Positions 42,324-51,560 of a stretch of DNA of 64,000 nt are shown one piece after another. Under the pieces are notes generated by a model, which saw nothing but the letters and a program-made list of their open reading frames with translations, did no database searches and was not told where the DNA came from. Position 1 is the stretch's first letter. Every line of letters starts with the position of its first letter. The position numbers and the translations under genes were made by a program. The stretch comes from Oribacterium sp. oral taxon 102 (GTDB lineage: Bacteria; Bacillota; Clostridia; Lachnospirales; Lachnospiraceae): contig NZ_JABXYT010000001.1 of assembly GCF_013394775.1 (NCBI RefSeq), positions 1,987,501-2,051,500 of the forward strand. The letters run 5' to 3'.

Positions 42324-44156
42324 ATGCGAAAAGAAAAAATCGATATTCTATTTGAACTGCTGAACTGCACGAACTCAGATCTGGCCCGTCTCCTCGGCTG
42401 CGCACCGTCCAGTATCAGCCGCGTCCACAGCGGAAGCCGCCACTACACCCCCAGCTCCCGCCCCATGCTGCGCTTTGCAGAGGGAGTATACCTCTATGCA
42501 AGGAATCACAACGCGCTTCCTGCACTTGTCAGGCTCTGCGGCGCAGACGGCGAGGCACGCGAGCTCCTGATTCCGTCGCTGATCTCCTGGATCTGTGAAG
42601 TTGAAAGGGCAAGCCTTAATCCGCTGCCCGTATCGCAGAAAGCCACTGTAGGCAAACAAAAAGGCCGCTGCTTCGGGGAGCGTCTGGACGATGTCATGCG
42701 GCTCCTCTCATGCTCCAATATGCGACTCGCACTGAAAATCAGCATCGACGCATCTGCAGTCAGCCGCTTCCGGAACGGTCTGCGCTATCCAAAGCCTCCG
42801 ATCTCCGAGCTGATCGTCTCCACCCTTCTCCAGCGCGCACAAAAGCAGGCAAAGCTACGAGAGCTGTCGCTCCTCTGCGGCATCCCCGAAAAGGAGCTTA
42901 TCCACGATACCACAAAGTTTTCCGCCTGGCTCTACAACGGCAGCATGAGTTCTGTCCGCAGCGCCGTAGACAGCATGCTGGACAGCATAGAGTACTTCTC
43001 ACAGCAGCATATACCAAAGCTTCCCGCCCCGGAAGCCATCGCCACCGCGTCAATTATAAACAGCCCCAAAAAGGTCTACTGGGGTACAGAAGGACTGCGG
43101 GAGGCCGTCATACGCTTTCTGGGCTCCGCCGCGCAGGAGGGCGGCGAGCTTTGGCTCTACTCTGACCAGAATATGGAATGGATGGTAGGGGATTCCTCCT
43201 TCTGCACCGCGTGGACAGCTCTGATGGTAGCCTGCCTGCGCCGCGGTGTGAAAATGCGTATCATACACAATGTCGATCGCAGCACAGAGGAACTATTGCC
43301 CGCGATACAGAAATGGGTTCCCCTCTATCTCTCCGGACTGATTGAACCTTATGTATGCCGCTTGGAACCGGATCACCGCTTTGCAAAGACCATCTTTCTG
43401 CGCTGCGGCGGCTCCTGCATTCTCGCTTCCGTTCTCCGCGGCAGTGAGGATGTGGGACGCTATGAATATCTGACCGACACGAGGATGCTGGAGTTTGCGG
43501 CCGCCCAGTATGAAGGATTGATGGCAAATTCCCGCGCGCTGCTTCGCGTTTATACGGACGACTACCGTACACGGCTCACCATAAGCCCGGAGGAATCGAG
43601 CCTTCAGTGCCTGCTCTCCTCACTCTCCTTCGGAACCATGCCGAAAAAGCTGCTCGCTGACATTCTGGCGCGCAATGAAATCCATGACACAGAGCGGAAA
43701 AATATCATCGCTTTTCACTCGCATCAGCGAACCCTCTTCCAGTCTGTCATAAAAAAGGGAATGTGCAGCGAATACCTGGCACTGCCCAGCGATGAAGCAC
43801 TCTTTTCAGCACAGGTGAGAATCAATCTTCCCTACGCGCTCTCAAAGCGCATGCTCTTCTACACCGCTGAGGAATATGCCGCGCACATACATGAGCTGCT
43901 TCATCTGCTGGACGGCAAAGACGGCGGCTACGAGCTCATACTTCTCCCGGAGCTCCCCTTCTCCAGAATACAGATCGCCGTGACGAATACGCAGCTCGAT
44001 GTCATTCTCACAGAGAACCCGCGCCGTACCTTCTTCTTTACGGATCCTCGCATGATACACGCATTTCAGGAATACTTCTCCGCAATGAAGCAGCGCTATG
44101 CCACGACGCCCCAACACACGCGTCAGCAGCTGATGCAATTTCTGGGGGACTGCTAA
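42324..44156 (+). CDS. Large regulator-like protein with two HTH regions and unknown C-terminus
   Basis: 610 residues. Two XRE-like helix-turn-helix stretches: NSDLARLLGCAPSSISRVHS (about 18-37) and a second with ISIDASAVSRFRNGLRYP (about 138-155). The long remainder has WTALMVACLRRGVKMRIIHN and VDRSTEELLPAIQKWVPLYL, a pattern I associate with an uncharacterised Lachnospiraceae family of HTH proteins. No membrane segment. AAAAGGAG precedes the ATG. Function unknown; DNA binding is inferred from the HTHs. Confidence 0.72.
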   Translation: MRKEKIDILFELLNCTNSDLARLLGCAPSSISRVHSGSRHYTPSSRPMLRFAEGVYLYARNHNALPALVRLCGADGEARELLIPSLISWICEVERASLNPLPVSQKATVGKQKGRCFGERLDDVMRLLSCSNMRLALKISIDASAVSRFRNGLRYPKPPISELIVSTLLQRAQKQAKLRELSLLCGIPEKELIHDTTKFSAWLYNGSMSSVRSAVDSMLDSIEYFSQQHIPKLPAPEAIATASIINSPKKVYWGTEGLREAVIRFLGSAAQEGGELWLYSDQNMEWMVGDSSFCTAWTALMVACLRRGVKMRIIHNVDRSTEELLPAIQKWVPLYLSGLIEPYVCRLEPDHRFAKTIFLRCGGSCILASVLRGSEDVGRYEYLTDTRMLEFAAAQYEGLMANSRALLRVYTDDYRTRLTISPEESSLQCLLSSLSFGTMPKKLLADILARNEIHDTERKNIIAFHSHQRTLFQSVIKKGMCSEYLALPSDEALFSAQVRINLPYALSKRMLFYTAEEYAAHIHELLHLLDGKDGGYELILLPELPFSRIQIAVTNTQLDVILTENPRRTFFFTDPRMIHAFQEYFSAMKQRYATTPQHTRQQLMQFLGDC

Positions 44157-44249
44157 AGTCCCCCGCCTGTCTGATGTGTTTTCTGTGCCGGAATGCCCAC
44201 ATGCCCTGTACATAAAAAACCTCCCGCAGGCATACGCCGCGGAAGGCAG

Positions 44250-44351
44250 GTGTAAAGCACGAAAAACAGATATCAGCTGCAGAAAACAGGTATCGAGCAC
44301 GGAAAACAGGTAGCAAGCATGGAAAGCAGATATCCGTTACGGAAAGCAGGC
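44250..44351. repeat. Degenerate tandem repeat, about 5 units of 19-21 bp
   Basis: Units follow the pattern GCAcGGAAAaCAGgTATC: GCACGAAAAACAGATATC, GCAGAAAACAGGTATC, GCACGGAAAACAGGTAGC, GCATGGAAAGCAGATATC, TTACGGAAAGCAGG. They lie between the HTH gene stop and the carboxypeptidase stop. Confidence 0.7.
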
Positions 44352-44354
44352 TCT

Positions 44355-45428
44355 TCAGGCTGTGAAGCTCCGATACAGCGCTGCCTGATCGTAAATGCAC
44401 TGCCATGTCCCGGAGCCGTACGCCGTCACGACGATATAGTGCTTCCCGGAGGCGGAGGTTCCGTAGCTCGCCGCACAGAACATGGACTGCCGCACATAGC
44501 CTGTCTTCGCCATCCGCACCGCAGCACCGCCCAGCTTCTGATCCTCGATCCGCCGCAGGAAGAGATTGGAGAAGCTCAAGCCGCTCGCGTGCTTGTTGGT
44601 CGCTGCCGTCGTATATTTGTGCGCAGAGAGCACCTCCCGCGCCAGCGGGTTCTTCATCGCTGCGTTCAGAATCTCCGCCATATCTCCGAGCGTCGTCCTG
44701 TGCTCTGCATGGTAGAGCCCGGTCGCATTGGTAAAATGCGTGTTCGCGGAAAGCCCCAGCTCCTGCGCCTTCTGGTTCATCAGCTTCACAAAGGCCTCGT
44801 CCGATCCTGCGATATGCCGCGTCAGCACCATCACTGCATCCGCGCCGGAGGGGAGGACGATTCCATACAGCAGATCCTTCACCCGCACCTGCTCTCCCGC
44901 CGTAAAGCCGCAGTTACTGGCATCGTGCGCATGGATATAGTCCACGATATCCTGCGTGACGGTCAGCTTCTCCTCCAGATTCGAAACCCGCTCCGCACAG
45001 ACCAGCACCGTCATGATCTTCGTCATAGAGGCGGGATAGATAACCTGCGAGGCGTTCTTCGCCGCGACCAGCCTGTTCTGATCCAGATCGTAGACTGCCG
45101 CGTATCTGCTGTTGACGGCATCCCCGATCGCCTGCGTCGCACTGTCTGCCGTAAGCTTCGACAGATTCCCGCTCGCCGCGGAAAACGCTGCGCTGTTCTG
45201 TGCCGCGGCTGCCGTCGTTTCCGGTACAGACTCTGCGGCAGTCTCAGAAGCGGCGTTCTGTCTCTCCCCTATATCCTGCACCGGCCCGTATTCGCTGATC
45301 CCCAGCAGCCTCTCCTCCGCATACGCATCCGCCGCAGCTCCTGGCAGCACTGTACCGAAGCCGAGAGAAAGGCACAGACTCATCCCTACTGCCGCCGCAA
45401 GTTTCCCGCTTCTTTTAAACCATTTCAT
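44355..45428 (-). CDS. D-alanyl-D-alanine carboxypeptidase (penicillin-binding protein, S11)
   Basis: 357 residues. Signal peptide to about residue 37 (LAAAVGMSLCLSLGFG, cleavage near AYA-EE), Ala-rich linker, then catalytic domain with SxxK as SMTK, a SxN-equivalent LPSGADAVM (Ala instead of the usual Asn) and KTG in MAKTGYV. It trims peptidoglycan stem peptides outside the membrane. It lacks the C-terminal amphipathic anchor of E. coli DacA. Single gene. Confidence 0.9.
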   Translation of the reverse strand: MKWFKRSGKLAAAVGMSLCLSLGFGTVLPGAAADAYAEERLLGISEYGPVQDIGERQNAASETAAESVPETTAAAAQNSAAFSAASGNLSKLTADSATQAIGDAVNSRYAAVYDLDQNRLVAAKNASQVIYPASMTKIMTVLVCAERVSNLEEKLTVTQDIVDYIHAHDASNCGFTAGEQVRVKDLLYGIVLPSGADAVMVLTRHIAGSDEAFVKLMNQKAQELGLSANTHFTNATGLYHAEHRTTLGDMAEILNAAMKNPLAREVLSAHKYTTAATNKHASGLSFSNLFLRRIEDQKLGGAAVRMAKTGYVRQSMFCAASYGTSASGKHYIVVTAYGSGTWQCIYDQAALYRSFTA

Positions 45429-45682
45429 TTTTCCGCCCCTCTCTCGAATCCGTGGCGCCTTTCTTTTTGGCTCTGGTTTTTCATAGCTTATTTAACACTG
45501 TCCACGAATCGTGCCAGCAGTATTTCTTGAATCCATTTCCCGTCGTCAGCTTACTTTTTCATCAGCCGACGACCGGGCTGCACCTCAGCCGGCTGCAAGC
45601 CGCACGTGCAGCTCCGCTGTCTTCGGCAAAGTGCAGAGCCGTTCCGACTCCCTGCCGTCTCTTTCAAAGCATTCATTCACAT
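45429..45682. other. Intergenic stretch with two hairpins, no gene seen
   Basis: Two stems are visible around 45540-45615: GTCGTC...GACGAC, then GCTGCAC...GTGCAGC. No known riboswitch sequence is recognised. Promoter elements of the carboxypeptidase gene are expected here but are not clear. Confidence 0.35.
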
Positions 45683-45728
45683 ATAAAAATAAGGTCTCCG
45701 ACGCTTTTATGCAAGCGACGAAAACCTT
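45683..45728 (-). terminator. Terminator of the second TRAP operon
   Basis: AAGGT...ACCTT outer stem with CGTCGC/GCGTCG-like inner pairing (45691-45728), followed on the minus strand by ATTTTTAT, about 120 nt after the panE-like stop. Confidence 0.65.
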
Positions 45729-45851
45729 ACGTTTTCTCCACAGACCGGCTTCCTGTCTGTCATATCCAAAGGGGGAAGCCTCCACTGCCCTCAAATATTC
45801 TTCTACTCTCTTTTCTCTTTTCTTTCCTCTGCTCTCTATCCTTTCTTCTCT

Positions 45852-46778
45852 CTACGCTCTGCTTTCTTCGTCCCTTCTCTCCATGGCGTGCACCATGTTT
45901 ACGACGAAGCGGTGGCTCGGAACCTCGATGCCGAGCCTCTCTGCGGCACGCACGACAGAGCCGCTGATGGTATCCACCTCGGTTCTTCTGCCGCTTCGGA
46001 GATCCGCGCAGATAGAGGTAATCCCCTCCGGAGAATTCACAGAGGTCTGGCGGATCTTCTCCGCAAGCGCCGCCTCATCCGCCAAAAGTCCCATGGCATG
46101 CGCGACCTCAACCGCTTCATGAAGCAGCGCAGAAGTCAGCTGCCATGCGCTCTCGTTCCGGCTGATATAGCCCATCTTCACCTGCAGAATCCCTGTCACA
46201 GCACTCAGAGAAACATTGGTGAAGAGCTTATCCCAGATCAGCTGCTGAATATTTTCATGGATTCGGACATGGAAGCCACAGGTCTCGAAGCTTTCCTTCA
46301 GCTTCAGAAGGAAGCCCTCTCTATCCTCGCAGAGCATCCCGACATTGGTATTCCCGACACCGCCGCGGCGGACATGTCCGAGCCCGAGCACCGCGCCATT
46401 GTCTTCTGTCGTTCCGATAATGATATGCTCACGATCTACAAACTCTCCGAGGATGTCCTCATGTCCGGAGCCGTTCTGCAGGGTCAGAATACGGGTGTTT
46501 TTCCCAAGCATCGCCCTGTTTCCCTCCAGCGCCGCTCTGGAATAAAGCGCCTTCACGAAGAGGATCACGAGATCCATCTCCGGCAGCCCCTCTGCGCTCT
46601 GCACTGCCCTCGGATGGTAGACATTGCTGCCGCCGTCCTCCTCGAGCACGAGGCCCTCCGCATTGATCTGCTGTACCAGCTTGTCATAGGTATCGATCAG
46701 ATATACCTCATTGTGCTGCGACAGATGGCCCCCGTAAATCGAGCCCATCGCCCCCGCACCGATTACCGCTATCCTCAT
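45852..46778 (-). CDS. Ketopantoate reductase family protein (PanE/ApbA)
   Basis: 308 residues. N-terminal NADP motif IAVIGAGAMGSIYGGHLS, catalytic Lys region KALYSRAALEG and NGSGHEDILG, then C-terminal helices with WDKLFTNVSLSAVTGILQ and the end IEVPSHRFVVNMVHAMERR. It reduces a 2-oxo acid to the 2-hydroxy acid with NADPH. AAGGAGAGG precedes it and the cyclase gene ends 15 nt upstream. As last gene of a TRAP catabolic operon it more likely handles the imported substrate than pantothenate. Confidence 0.87.
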   Translation of the reverse strand: MRIAVIGAGAMGSIYGGHLSQHNEVYLIDTYDKLVQQINAEGLVLEEDGGSNVYHPRAVQSAEGLPEMDLVILFVKALYSRAALEGNRAMLGKNTRILTLQNGSGHEDILGEFVDREHIIIGTTEDNGAVLGLGHVRRGGVGNTNVGMLCEDREGFLLKLKESFETCGFHVRIHENIQQLIWDKLFTNVSLSAVTGILQVKMGYISRNESAWQLTSALLHEAVEVAHAMGLLADEAALAEKIRQTSVNSPEGITSICADLRSGRRTEVDTISGSVVRAAERLGIEVPSHRFVVNMVHAMERRDEESRA

Positions 46779-46793
46779 AGCGCCGTCCTCTCC

Positions 46794-47483
46794 TTATGAA
46801 AACTCAGCAAGCCCCTCAATGGCATAGGCATGAACCGGGCTGGAATCCAGTCCCTTGATCGGAAGTCCTGCGAAGGAAATAAAGAAGACGTCCTTCTGAA
46901 GCGCCTCCAGATTCTTCAGTACCTCGATGAAAATGATGTTCTCCGCGAGCAGGATATCATGGAACGGCTTCACATCCTCATTGCAGTTCTCGATGGAAAC
47001 ACCGTCGCCGAAGCCGACCGCCTTCACCTTCTTCGCACGAAACCACTCCGCCGTTTCCGCATTGACGAAGAGCCGCTTGTCGATCTCGGTATTCGTGTCC
47101 TTCGTGAACGGATTCAGCTTATAGGAGGAGTCGATAATGACGATATCCCCCTCCCGTACCTTTCCTGCGCAGCGATCCAGATCCGCCGCAGTGATATGTC
47201 CGTTCGGTGCGATGCTGTCCTTGAAATCCACATAGACGCCGCGTCCCAGGAAGGTGCTGAGCGGAACCTCCGTCACATCCGGCCAGTTATCGTCGTGATG
47301 ATAGGGACACTCCGCATGCGTGCCGAGGTGGGACATAATGTCGAAGTTGGTGTGAAAATCCGGGATCAGTCCTCCGGTATTGAAGCGGTCCAGCTTACAT
47401 CTTCTGGTCTCCGTTGCAGGATCCACCAGCTTGGAAAGATCCACAAGTCGTAATCCGTTTCCCAAATCATAAACCGTCTGCAT
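46794..47483 (-). CDS. Cyclase family protein (kynurenine formamidase-like metal hydrolase)
   Basis: 229 residues with the family zinc motif HxGTHxxxPxH in SHLGTHAECPYHHDD and the catalytic-type Asp/His region IVIIDSSYK, then GFGDGVSIEN and FISFAGLPIKGLDSSPVHAY. Members hydrolyse cyclic or amide bonds (kynurenine formamidase, isatin hydrolase). Good AAAAGGAGG site. Located between the AEC transporter and the PanE-like gene in one operon, so it may open a lactone or amide of the imported compound. Confidence 0.85.
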   Translation of the reverse strand: MQTVYDLGNGLRLVDLSKLVDPATETRRCKLDRFNTGGLIPDFHTNFDIMSHLGTHAECPYHHDDNWPDVTEVPLSTFLGRGVYVDFKDSIAPNGHITAADLDRCAGKVREGDIVIIDSSYKLNPFTKDTNTEIDKRLFVNAETAEWFRAKKVKAVGFGDGVSIENCNEDVKPFHDILLAENIIFIEVLKNLEALQKDVFFISFAGLPIKGLDSSPVHAYAIEGLAEFS

Positions 47484-47539
47484 ACATTCCTCCTTTTAAA
47501 ATGAATTATATTTTTGTATCCACAGCCATTCGCACCTTC

Positions 47540-47557
47540 GCGATGTTTACACATCGC
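47540..47557. promoter_or_regulatory. Palindrome between AEC and cyclase genes
   Basis: GCGATGT-TTAC-ACATCGC, perfect 7-bp arms, in the 97-bp gap. Possible internal operator or processing hairpin. Confidence 0.4.
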
Positions 47558-47580
47558 TTTGTGTGACGCGCTTACAGCAA

Positions 47581-48498
47581 TTATAATACAACAAGCAGCG
47601 CTCCCACGATGCAGCAGATGCTCACAAAAATGGAAATCGAGTTGATCGCACTGGCAAGTCCCACATCCAGTCCGAGCTCCGAGGTGAAGGCGGGTGCGGC
47701 AGAGCCGAGCGGCGCGAACACCAGAATGCACAGCGTCTGCCGTACCTCCTGCGCGAACGGAAGCAGATAACAGAAGCCGATCGCCAGCAGCAGCGCTGTC
47801 CCGTAGCGTACTGCGATCACACGGACGATCGCTGCCGTCTGCTCCCGGCTTCCGGAAAGATGAAAGCCCACACCGATCATCAGCATCGCCAGAAAAGCAT
47901 TGCTGTTTCCGATGATGCCCGCAAAATCCGTCACTGCAGGCGGGACATGGATATGCAGAAGCGCCAGTACGGTCATCAGCAGGTACACATCAAACGGCAG
48001 GGAGCGGAGCAGCTTCCGGAAAAGCTCCCGCACGGAAAACCTCCCTTCTCCGTTCAATGCGAAGCTCGCCATGCTGTAGGAAGCGCCCAGACAGATCACC
48101 GCATTTCCCGCATCGAAGAGGCTCGTCGCGATGACGCCCGCCGGTCCCAGAAATCCCTGGACAAACGGCAGCGTGAAGTTCCCGATGTTGTATCCGGGCA
48201 GGTTCATCACTGCAAAGGCTCTGCTTTCCCGATCCCTGCCAGCACTCATCAGGAAAGCGAGCAGAATGTAGAGCGCACCGCTCAGAAATCCCAGCAGACT
48301 GAGCCCCAGCATCCCTGCCGAAACCTCCTTATTGGCAAAGCTCGATACAATCGCTGCCGGAAGCGAGATCTTCAGCACAATCTTCGACAGCACCGGGAAG
48401 TCTTCCTCGCGGAAGAATCCCAGCTGCCGGAGCACATTTCCCAGCAGGATAATGCCGATAAAGCACAGCGCCTGCGTCAATACAGCGCCTATCCCCAT
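47581..48498 (-). CDS. AEC family permease (auxin efflux carrier type)
   Basis: 305 residues, about ten helices. AEC features: ITQALCFIGIILLGNVLRQLG-like opening (GIILLGNVLRQLGFF), LNLPGYNIGNFTLPFVQGF, and the C-terminal GSAAPAFTSELGLDVGLASA. AEC carriers move carboxylates such as malate or malonate. Starts 12 nt after dctM ends, so it shares the TRAP operon and may export the product of the pathway. Confidence 0.88.
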   Translation of the reverse strand: MGIGAVLTQALCFIGIILLGNVLRQLGFFREEDFPVLSKIVLKISLPAAIVSSFANKEVSAGMLGLSLLGFLSGALYILLAFLMSAGRDRESRAFAVMNLPGYNIGNFTLPFVQGFLGPAGVIATSLFDAGNAVICLGASYSMASFALNGEGRFSVRELFRKLLRSLPFDVYLLMTVLALLHIHVPPAVTDFAGIIGNSNAFLAMLMIGVGFHLSGSREQTAAIVRVIAVRYGTALLLAIGFCYLLPFAQEVRQTLCILVFAPLGSAAPAFTSELGLDVGLASAINSISIFVSICCIVGALLVVL

Positions 48499-48510
48499 TC
48501 TCTGCCTCGC

Positions 48511-49797
48511 TTAGAAGAGTCCCGGAAACAGTGCTGATGGAATCGCAAGCCAGAGATTCGGGAACAGCAGCATTAACAGCAGCACCACCAGCGAGGACAG
48601 GAAATATGGGAGTGTCCCCTTGAAGGCATCCTCTATCGTGATTCCGCTGATGGAGGAGGCGAGCAGGAGACAGAGACCGTACGGCGGTGTCACCAGTCCG
48701 AGCGCCAGTGTCACTACGATGATGAGTCCGAGAATAACCGGGCTGATCCCAAGTGCCACGGCAGACGGCAGAATGATCGGCACGAAGAGAATCATCGCCG
48801 GCACCGCATCCATAAAGGTGCCTACGAAAAGGAAGAACGCCACCACCACAAGCAGGAATACCAGTCTTCCGCCGGCGAGCCCCAGGAAGAAGTTCTGCAC
48901 CAGAACATTCAGCTGATAGTAGCTGAGCAGCTCACCCAGCGCATTGGCAGTCGCCAGTGCGAAGAGGGAGAGGGATGACATCTTCATAGTCTCTATGAGG
49001 ATGCGCGGAAGATTTCCGACCTTGATCGTCCTGTAAAAGAAGATTCCCACAAGCAGAGCATACATACAGGCAAACGCCGCCGACTCCGTCGGTGTGAACA
49101 TTCCGGAAACGATGCCGCCGATCAGGATGATCGGGGTCAGCAGCGCCGGCATGGAACGATACACCAGCTTCAATGCCTCCCGGATCGGCACTCTCTTGCA
49201 CTTCGGGAAATTCTTTTTCTTCGCGTAGAACTTCACCACAGCCATCATTGCGAGCCCCAGCAGGATACCCGGTACGATACCGGTCATGAACAGTGCGCCG
49301 GTGCTCACATTCGCAATGCCGGCATAGACGACCATCGTGATGCTGGGCGGGATAATGGAGCCAAGCGTCGAAGAGGCTGCCGTAACACCGACCGAAGTCC
49401 CCTTATCATAGCCCTGCTTCTCCATTGCCGGAATGAAGATCTTGCCGACGCCGGCGGTATCCGCCTGAGAGGATCCGGAGATCCCGGCAAAGATCATGGA
49501 AACGAGAATATTGGAATACGCAAGTCCGCCCTGAAAATGCCCGACCAGCGCATTGCAGCAGTCAATCAGCTTCTCGGTGATCTCGCCCTCATTCATCAGA
49601 TTCGCCGCCAAAATGAAGAGCGGTACAGCGAGCAGCGTGAAGCTGTTCAGCCCGTTGAACATCTTGGTGAATACAACGGTATTGGGGATCGCGGAAAGAG
49701 AATGAATCCCAATGAAGGAAACCAGCCCCAGTCCGTAGCAGATCGGAACACCGATCGCGATGCTCGCGACAAAGATAATTACCAGTAAGGCTGCCAT
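48511..49797 (-). CDS. dctM: TRAP transporter large permease DctM (second system)
   Basis: 428 residues, about 12 helices. Motifs: LLAVPLFILAANLMNEGEIT, MIFAGISGSSQADTAGVG, AASSTLGSIIPPSITMVVYAG, GMFTPTESAAFA and LGLVTPPYGLCLLLASS. Channel subunit for sodium-coupled carboxylate uptake. Abuts dctQ directly (next base). Confidence 0.94.
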   Translation of the reverse strand: MAALLVIIFVASIAIGVPICYGLGLVSFIGIHSLSAIPNTVVFTKMFNGLNSFTLLAVPLFILAANLMNEGEITEKLIDCCNALVGHFQGGLAYSNILVSMIFAGISGSSQADTAGVGKIFIPAMEKQGYDKGTSVGVTAASSTLGSIIPPSITMVVYAGIANVSTGALFMTGIVPGILLGLAMMAVVKFYAKKKNFPKCKRVPIREALKLVYRSMPALLTPIILIGGIVSGMFTPTESAAFACMYALLVGIFFYRTIKVGNLPRILIETMKMSSLSLFALATANALGELLSYYQLNVLVQNFFLGLAGGRLVFLLVVVAFFLFVGTFMDAVPAMILFVPIILPSAVALGISPVILGLIIVVTLALGLVTPPYGLCLLLASSISGITIEDAFKGTLPYFLSSLVVLLLMLLFPNLWLAIPSALFPGLF

Positions 49798-50280
49798 TTA
49801 ATTCTCTCCTTTCGCGAGCTTCTCAAGATCCTCTGCAATCTGTGCCGCAGTGTAAATCGCCGCGCTCAGTCCGGAGAGCGGCAGACAGAGCCAGGTCGGC
49901 CCTCTCTTAAAGGACGGAATATTGACCCAGGTATAATTCCAGAACTGCTTTGTGATCAGAACGCCGTAGTACACCATCAGCACAGAAAAGATCAGTACAA
50001 CCACTGCGATCACGATCTCCAGTATCAGTCTGGCACGCTCATTCTTCAGTGTGTCATAGAGCGAGGTGAAGGCAAAATGCCTTCTCTCATAGACCATCGC
50101 GCCCGCCCCCATAAATACAGCCCAGATGAAGGAATACATGGAGACATCCTCCGTCCAGGTCGCCGCAATCCCCAGATACCGGGAGAGCATCTGTATAACC
50201 ACGGTAATCAGGAAGATAAAGAGGAAGCCCGCACCGATACCGATCTGGATTCTCTGTATAGTCTGAATTGCTTTTTTCAT
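49798..50280 (-). CDS. dctQ: TRAP transporter small permease DctQ (second system)
   Basis: 160 residues, four helices, with the DctQ motif in AATWTEDVSMYSFIWAVFMG and YERRHFAFTSL. Connects binding protein and DctM. Lies between dctP (61 nt upstream) and dctM (no gap). Confidence 0.92.
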   Translation of the reverse strand: MKKAIQTIQRIQIGIGAGFLFIFLITVVIQMLSRYLGIAATWTEDVSMYSFIWAVFMGAGAMVYERRHFAFTSLYDTLKNERARLILEIVIAVVVLIFSVLMVYYGVLITKQFWNYTWVNIPSFKRGPTWLCLPLSGLSAAIYTAAQIAEDLEKLAKGEN

Positions 50281-50341
50281 CTCATTCCTCTTCTAAGTAT
50301 AAGGACAGCAGCCAAGAGCCGCTGTCCCGAAAAAGCTGTAA

Positions 50342-51439
50342 TTACTTCGCTGCCGCACGGATCATTTCGAGTTCTTCGGTCATGTTATTGTCTGCCGCAA
50401 ACTTGTCCTGAATCGGAAGTGCAATCGCCTTGAAGGCATCGATGTCCATATCCTCGAAATTGGTTACCTCTGCACCGTCTGCAATGACCTTCTCCTTGGA
50501 CTCCTTGAACATCCGGTAAACGACCTCACGTTCCTCCTTGGTGCAGGCCTCGACGCCCTCGTCGATCCAGCCCTTCTGCTCGTCAGTCAGACCGTCATAG
50601 AAGTTTCCATTCATCAGCAGGAGACGGGTAGTATAGTCATGATGCGTCTCACAGATATAGTGCCCGTTGCCGGTCTTGTGGTGCTCCTTCAGCATCAGAG
50701 AGGTGTAATCATTCTCTGCAGAATCTACGACGCCCTGCTGAAGCGCCTGATAGAGCTCGCCCCATGCTACCGAGGTCGGAACGGCACCGCAGCCCTTCCA
50801 GAACTCCTGCTGCACCTGTGAGGACTGGGTACGGATCGTCATGCCCTTCAGATCTGCCGGCGTCTTGATCGGCTTCTTGCCATAGTAATCGCGGACAGAA
50901 GAGCTCCAGTAGGACATGATCTTAAAATTGTTTCCGGTCTTCTCCTTCACAACATCCTTCATCTTCGCGCCGAACTCTCCGTCAAGCGCCGCCTCCCAAT
51001 GGTCAAAGCTGTTGAAAAGGTAGTTCAGGGAGAAGATATCAACCTGCGGAACACCGATCCCGGTCATGAATCCCGGAGATGCGACGATCATATTTGCCGC
51101 CCCCATCTCAAGCTTTTCAACCAGCTCGGACTCGTTCTCTCCGAGCGTTCCCTTGTGCACCGTTACGGAAATTTTGCCGCCGGACTTCTCCTCTACTACC
51201 TCCTTGAACTTATCCAGTCCATAGGAATACGGATTTTCCTCAGAGGTCTGGTTCGAAGCGACGATCAGGTTCAGCTCCGCTGCCCCGTTCCCTGCGGATG
51301 CGGATGCTGCTGCCGGAGCCGAGCTGCCTGCCGCTGCGCTGCTGCCGGTCGTCCCGCCTGCCGGCGCGGCGCTGCCGCAGGCGGCAAGCGATACTGCTGC
51401 CAAAATCCCTGCCAATACGAGTGATAAGCTTTTTTTCAT
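50342..51439 (-). CDS. dctP: TRAP transporter substrate-binding lipoprotein DctP (second system)
   Basis: 365 residues. Lipobox VSLAAC with Cys 21, then an Ala/Ser/Gly-rich linker. Mature region: LIVASNQTSEENPYSYGLDK, SPGFMTGIGVPQVDIFSLNY, the carboxylate-binding Arg in LKGMTIRTQSSQVQQEFW and GAVPTSVAWGELYQALQQG. The fold class and the neighbouring YiaK-like gene resemble the YiaMNO 2,3-diketogulonate system, but the ligand is unproven. Confidence 0.93.
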   Translation of the reverse strand: MKKSLSLVLAGILAAVSLAACGSAAPAGGTTGSSAAAGSSAPAAASASAGNGAAELNLIVASNQTSEENPYSYGLDKFKEVVEEKSGGKISVTVHKGTLGENESELVEKLEMGAANMIVASPGFMTGIGVPQVDIFSLNYLFNSFDHWEAALDGEFGAKMKDVVKEKTGNNFKIMSYWSSSVRDYYGKKPIKTPADLKGMTIRTQSSQVQQEFWKGCGAVPTSVAWGELYQALQQGVVDSAENDYTSLMLKEHHKTGNGHYICETHHDYTTRLLLMNGNFYDGLTDEQKGWIDEGVEACTKEEREVVYRMFKESKEKVIADGAEVTNFEDMDIDAFKAIALPIQDKFAADNNMTEELEMIRAAAK

Positions 51440-51560
51440 AGTTTTACCCCTTTGTATGTGTACCGCCGCCGCTATGGCCGCGGTCAGTCAACGTTTCCCT
51501 GTCCGGAGCACCTCACAGCAGCTCCATGACGTTTGCTCCCTGTATAGCTGTATAAACAAG

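Noticed and set aside
44250..44351. CRISPR-like array
   Set aside because: Units are contiguous, degenerate, 19-21 bp with no spacers, and no cas genes occur.
45585..45794. 69-codon minus-strand frame
   Set aside because: It runs through the terminator of the TRAP operon and has no ribosome site or family.
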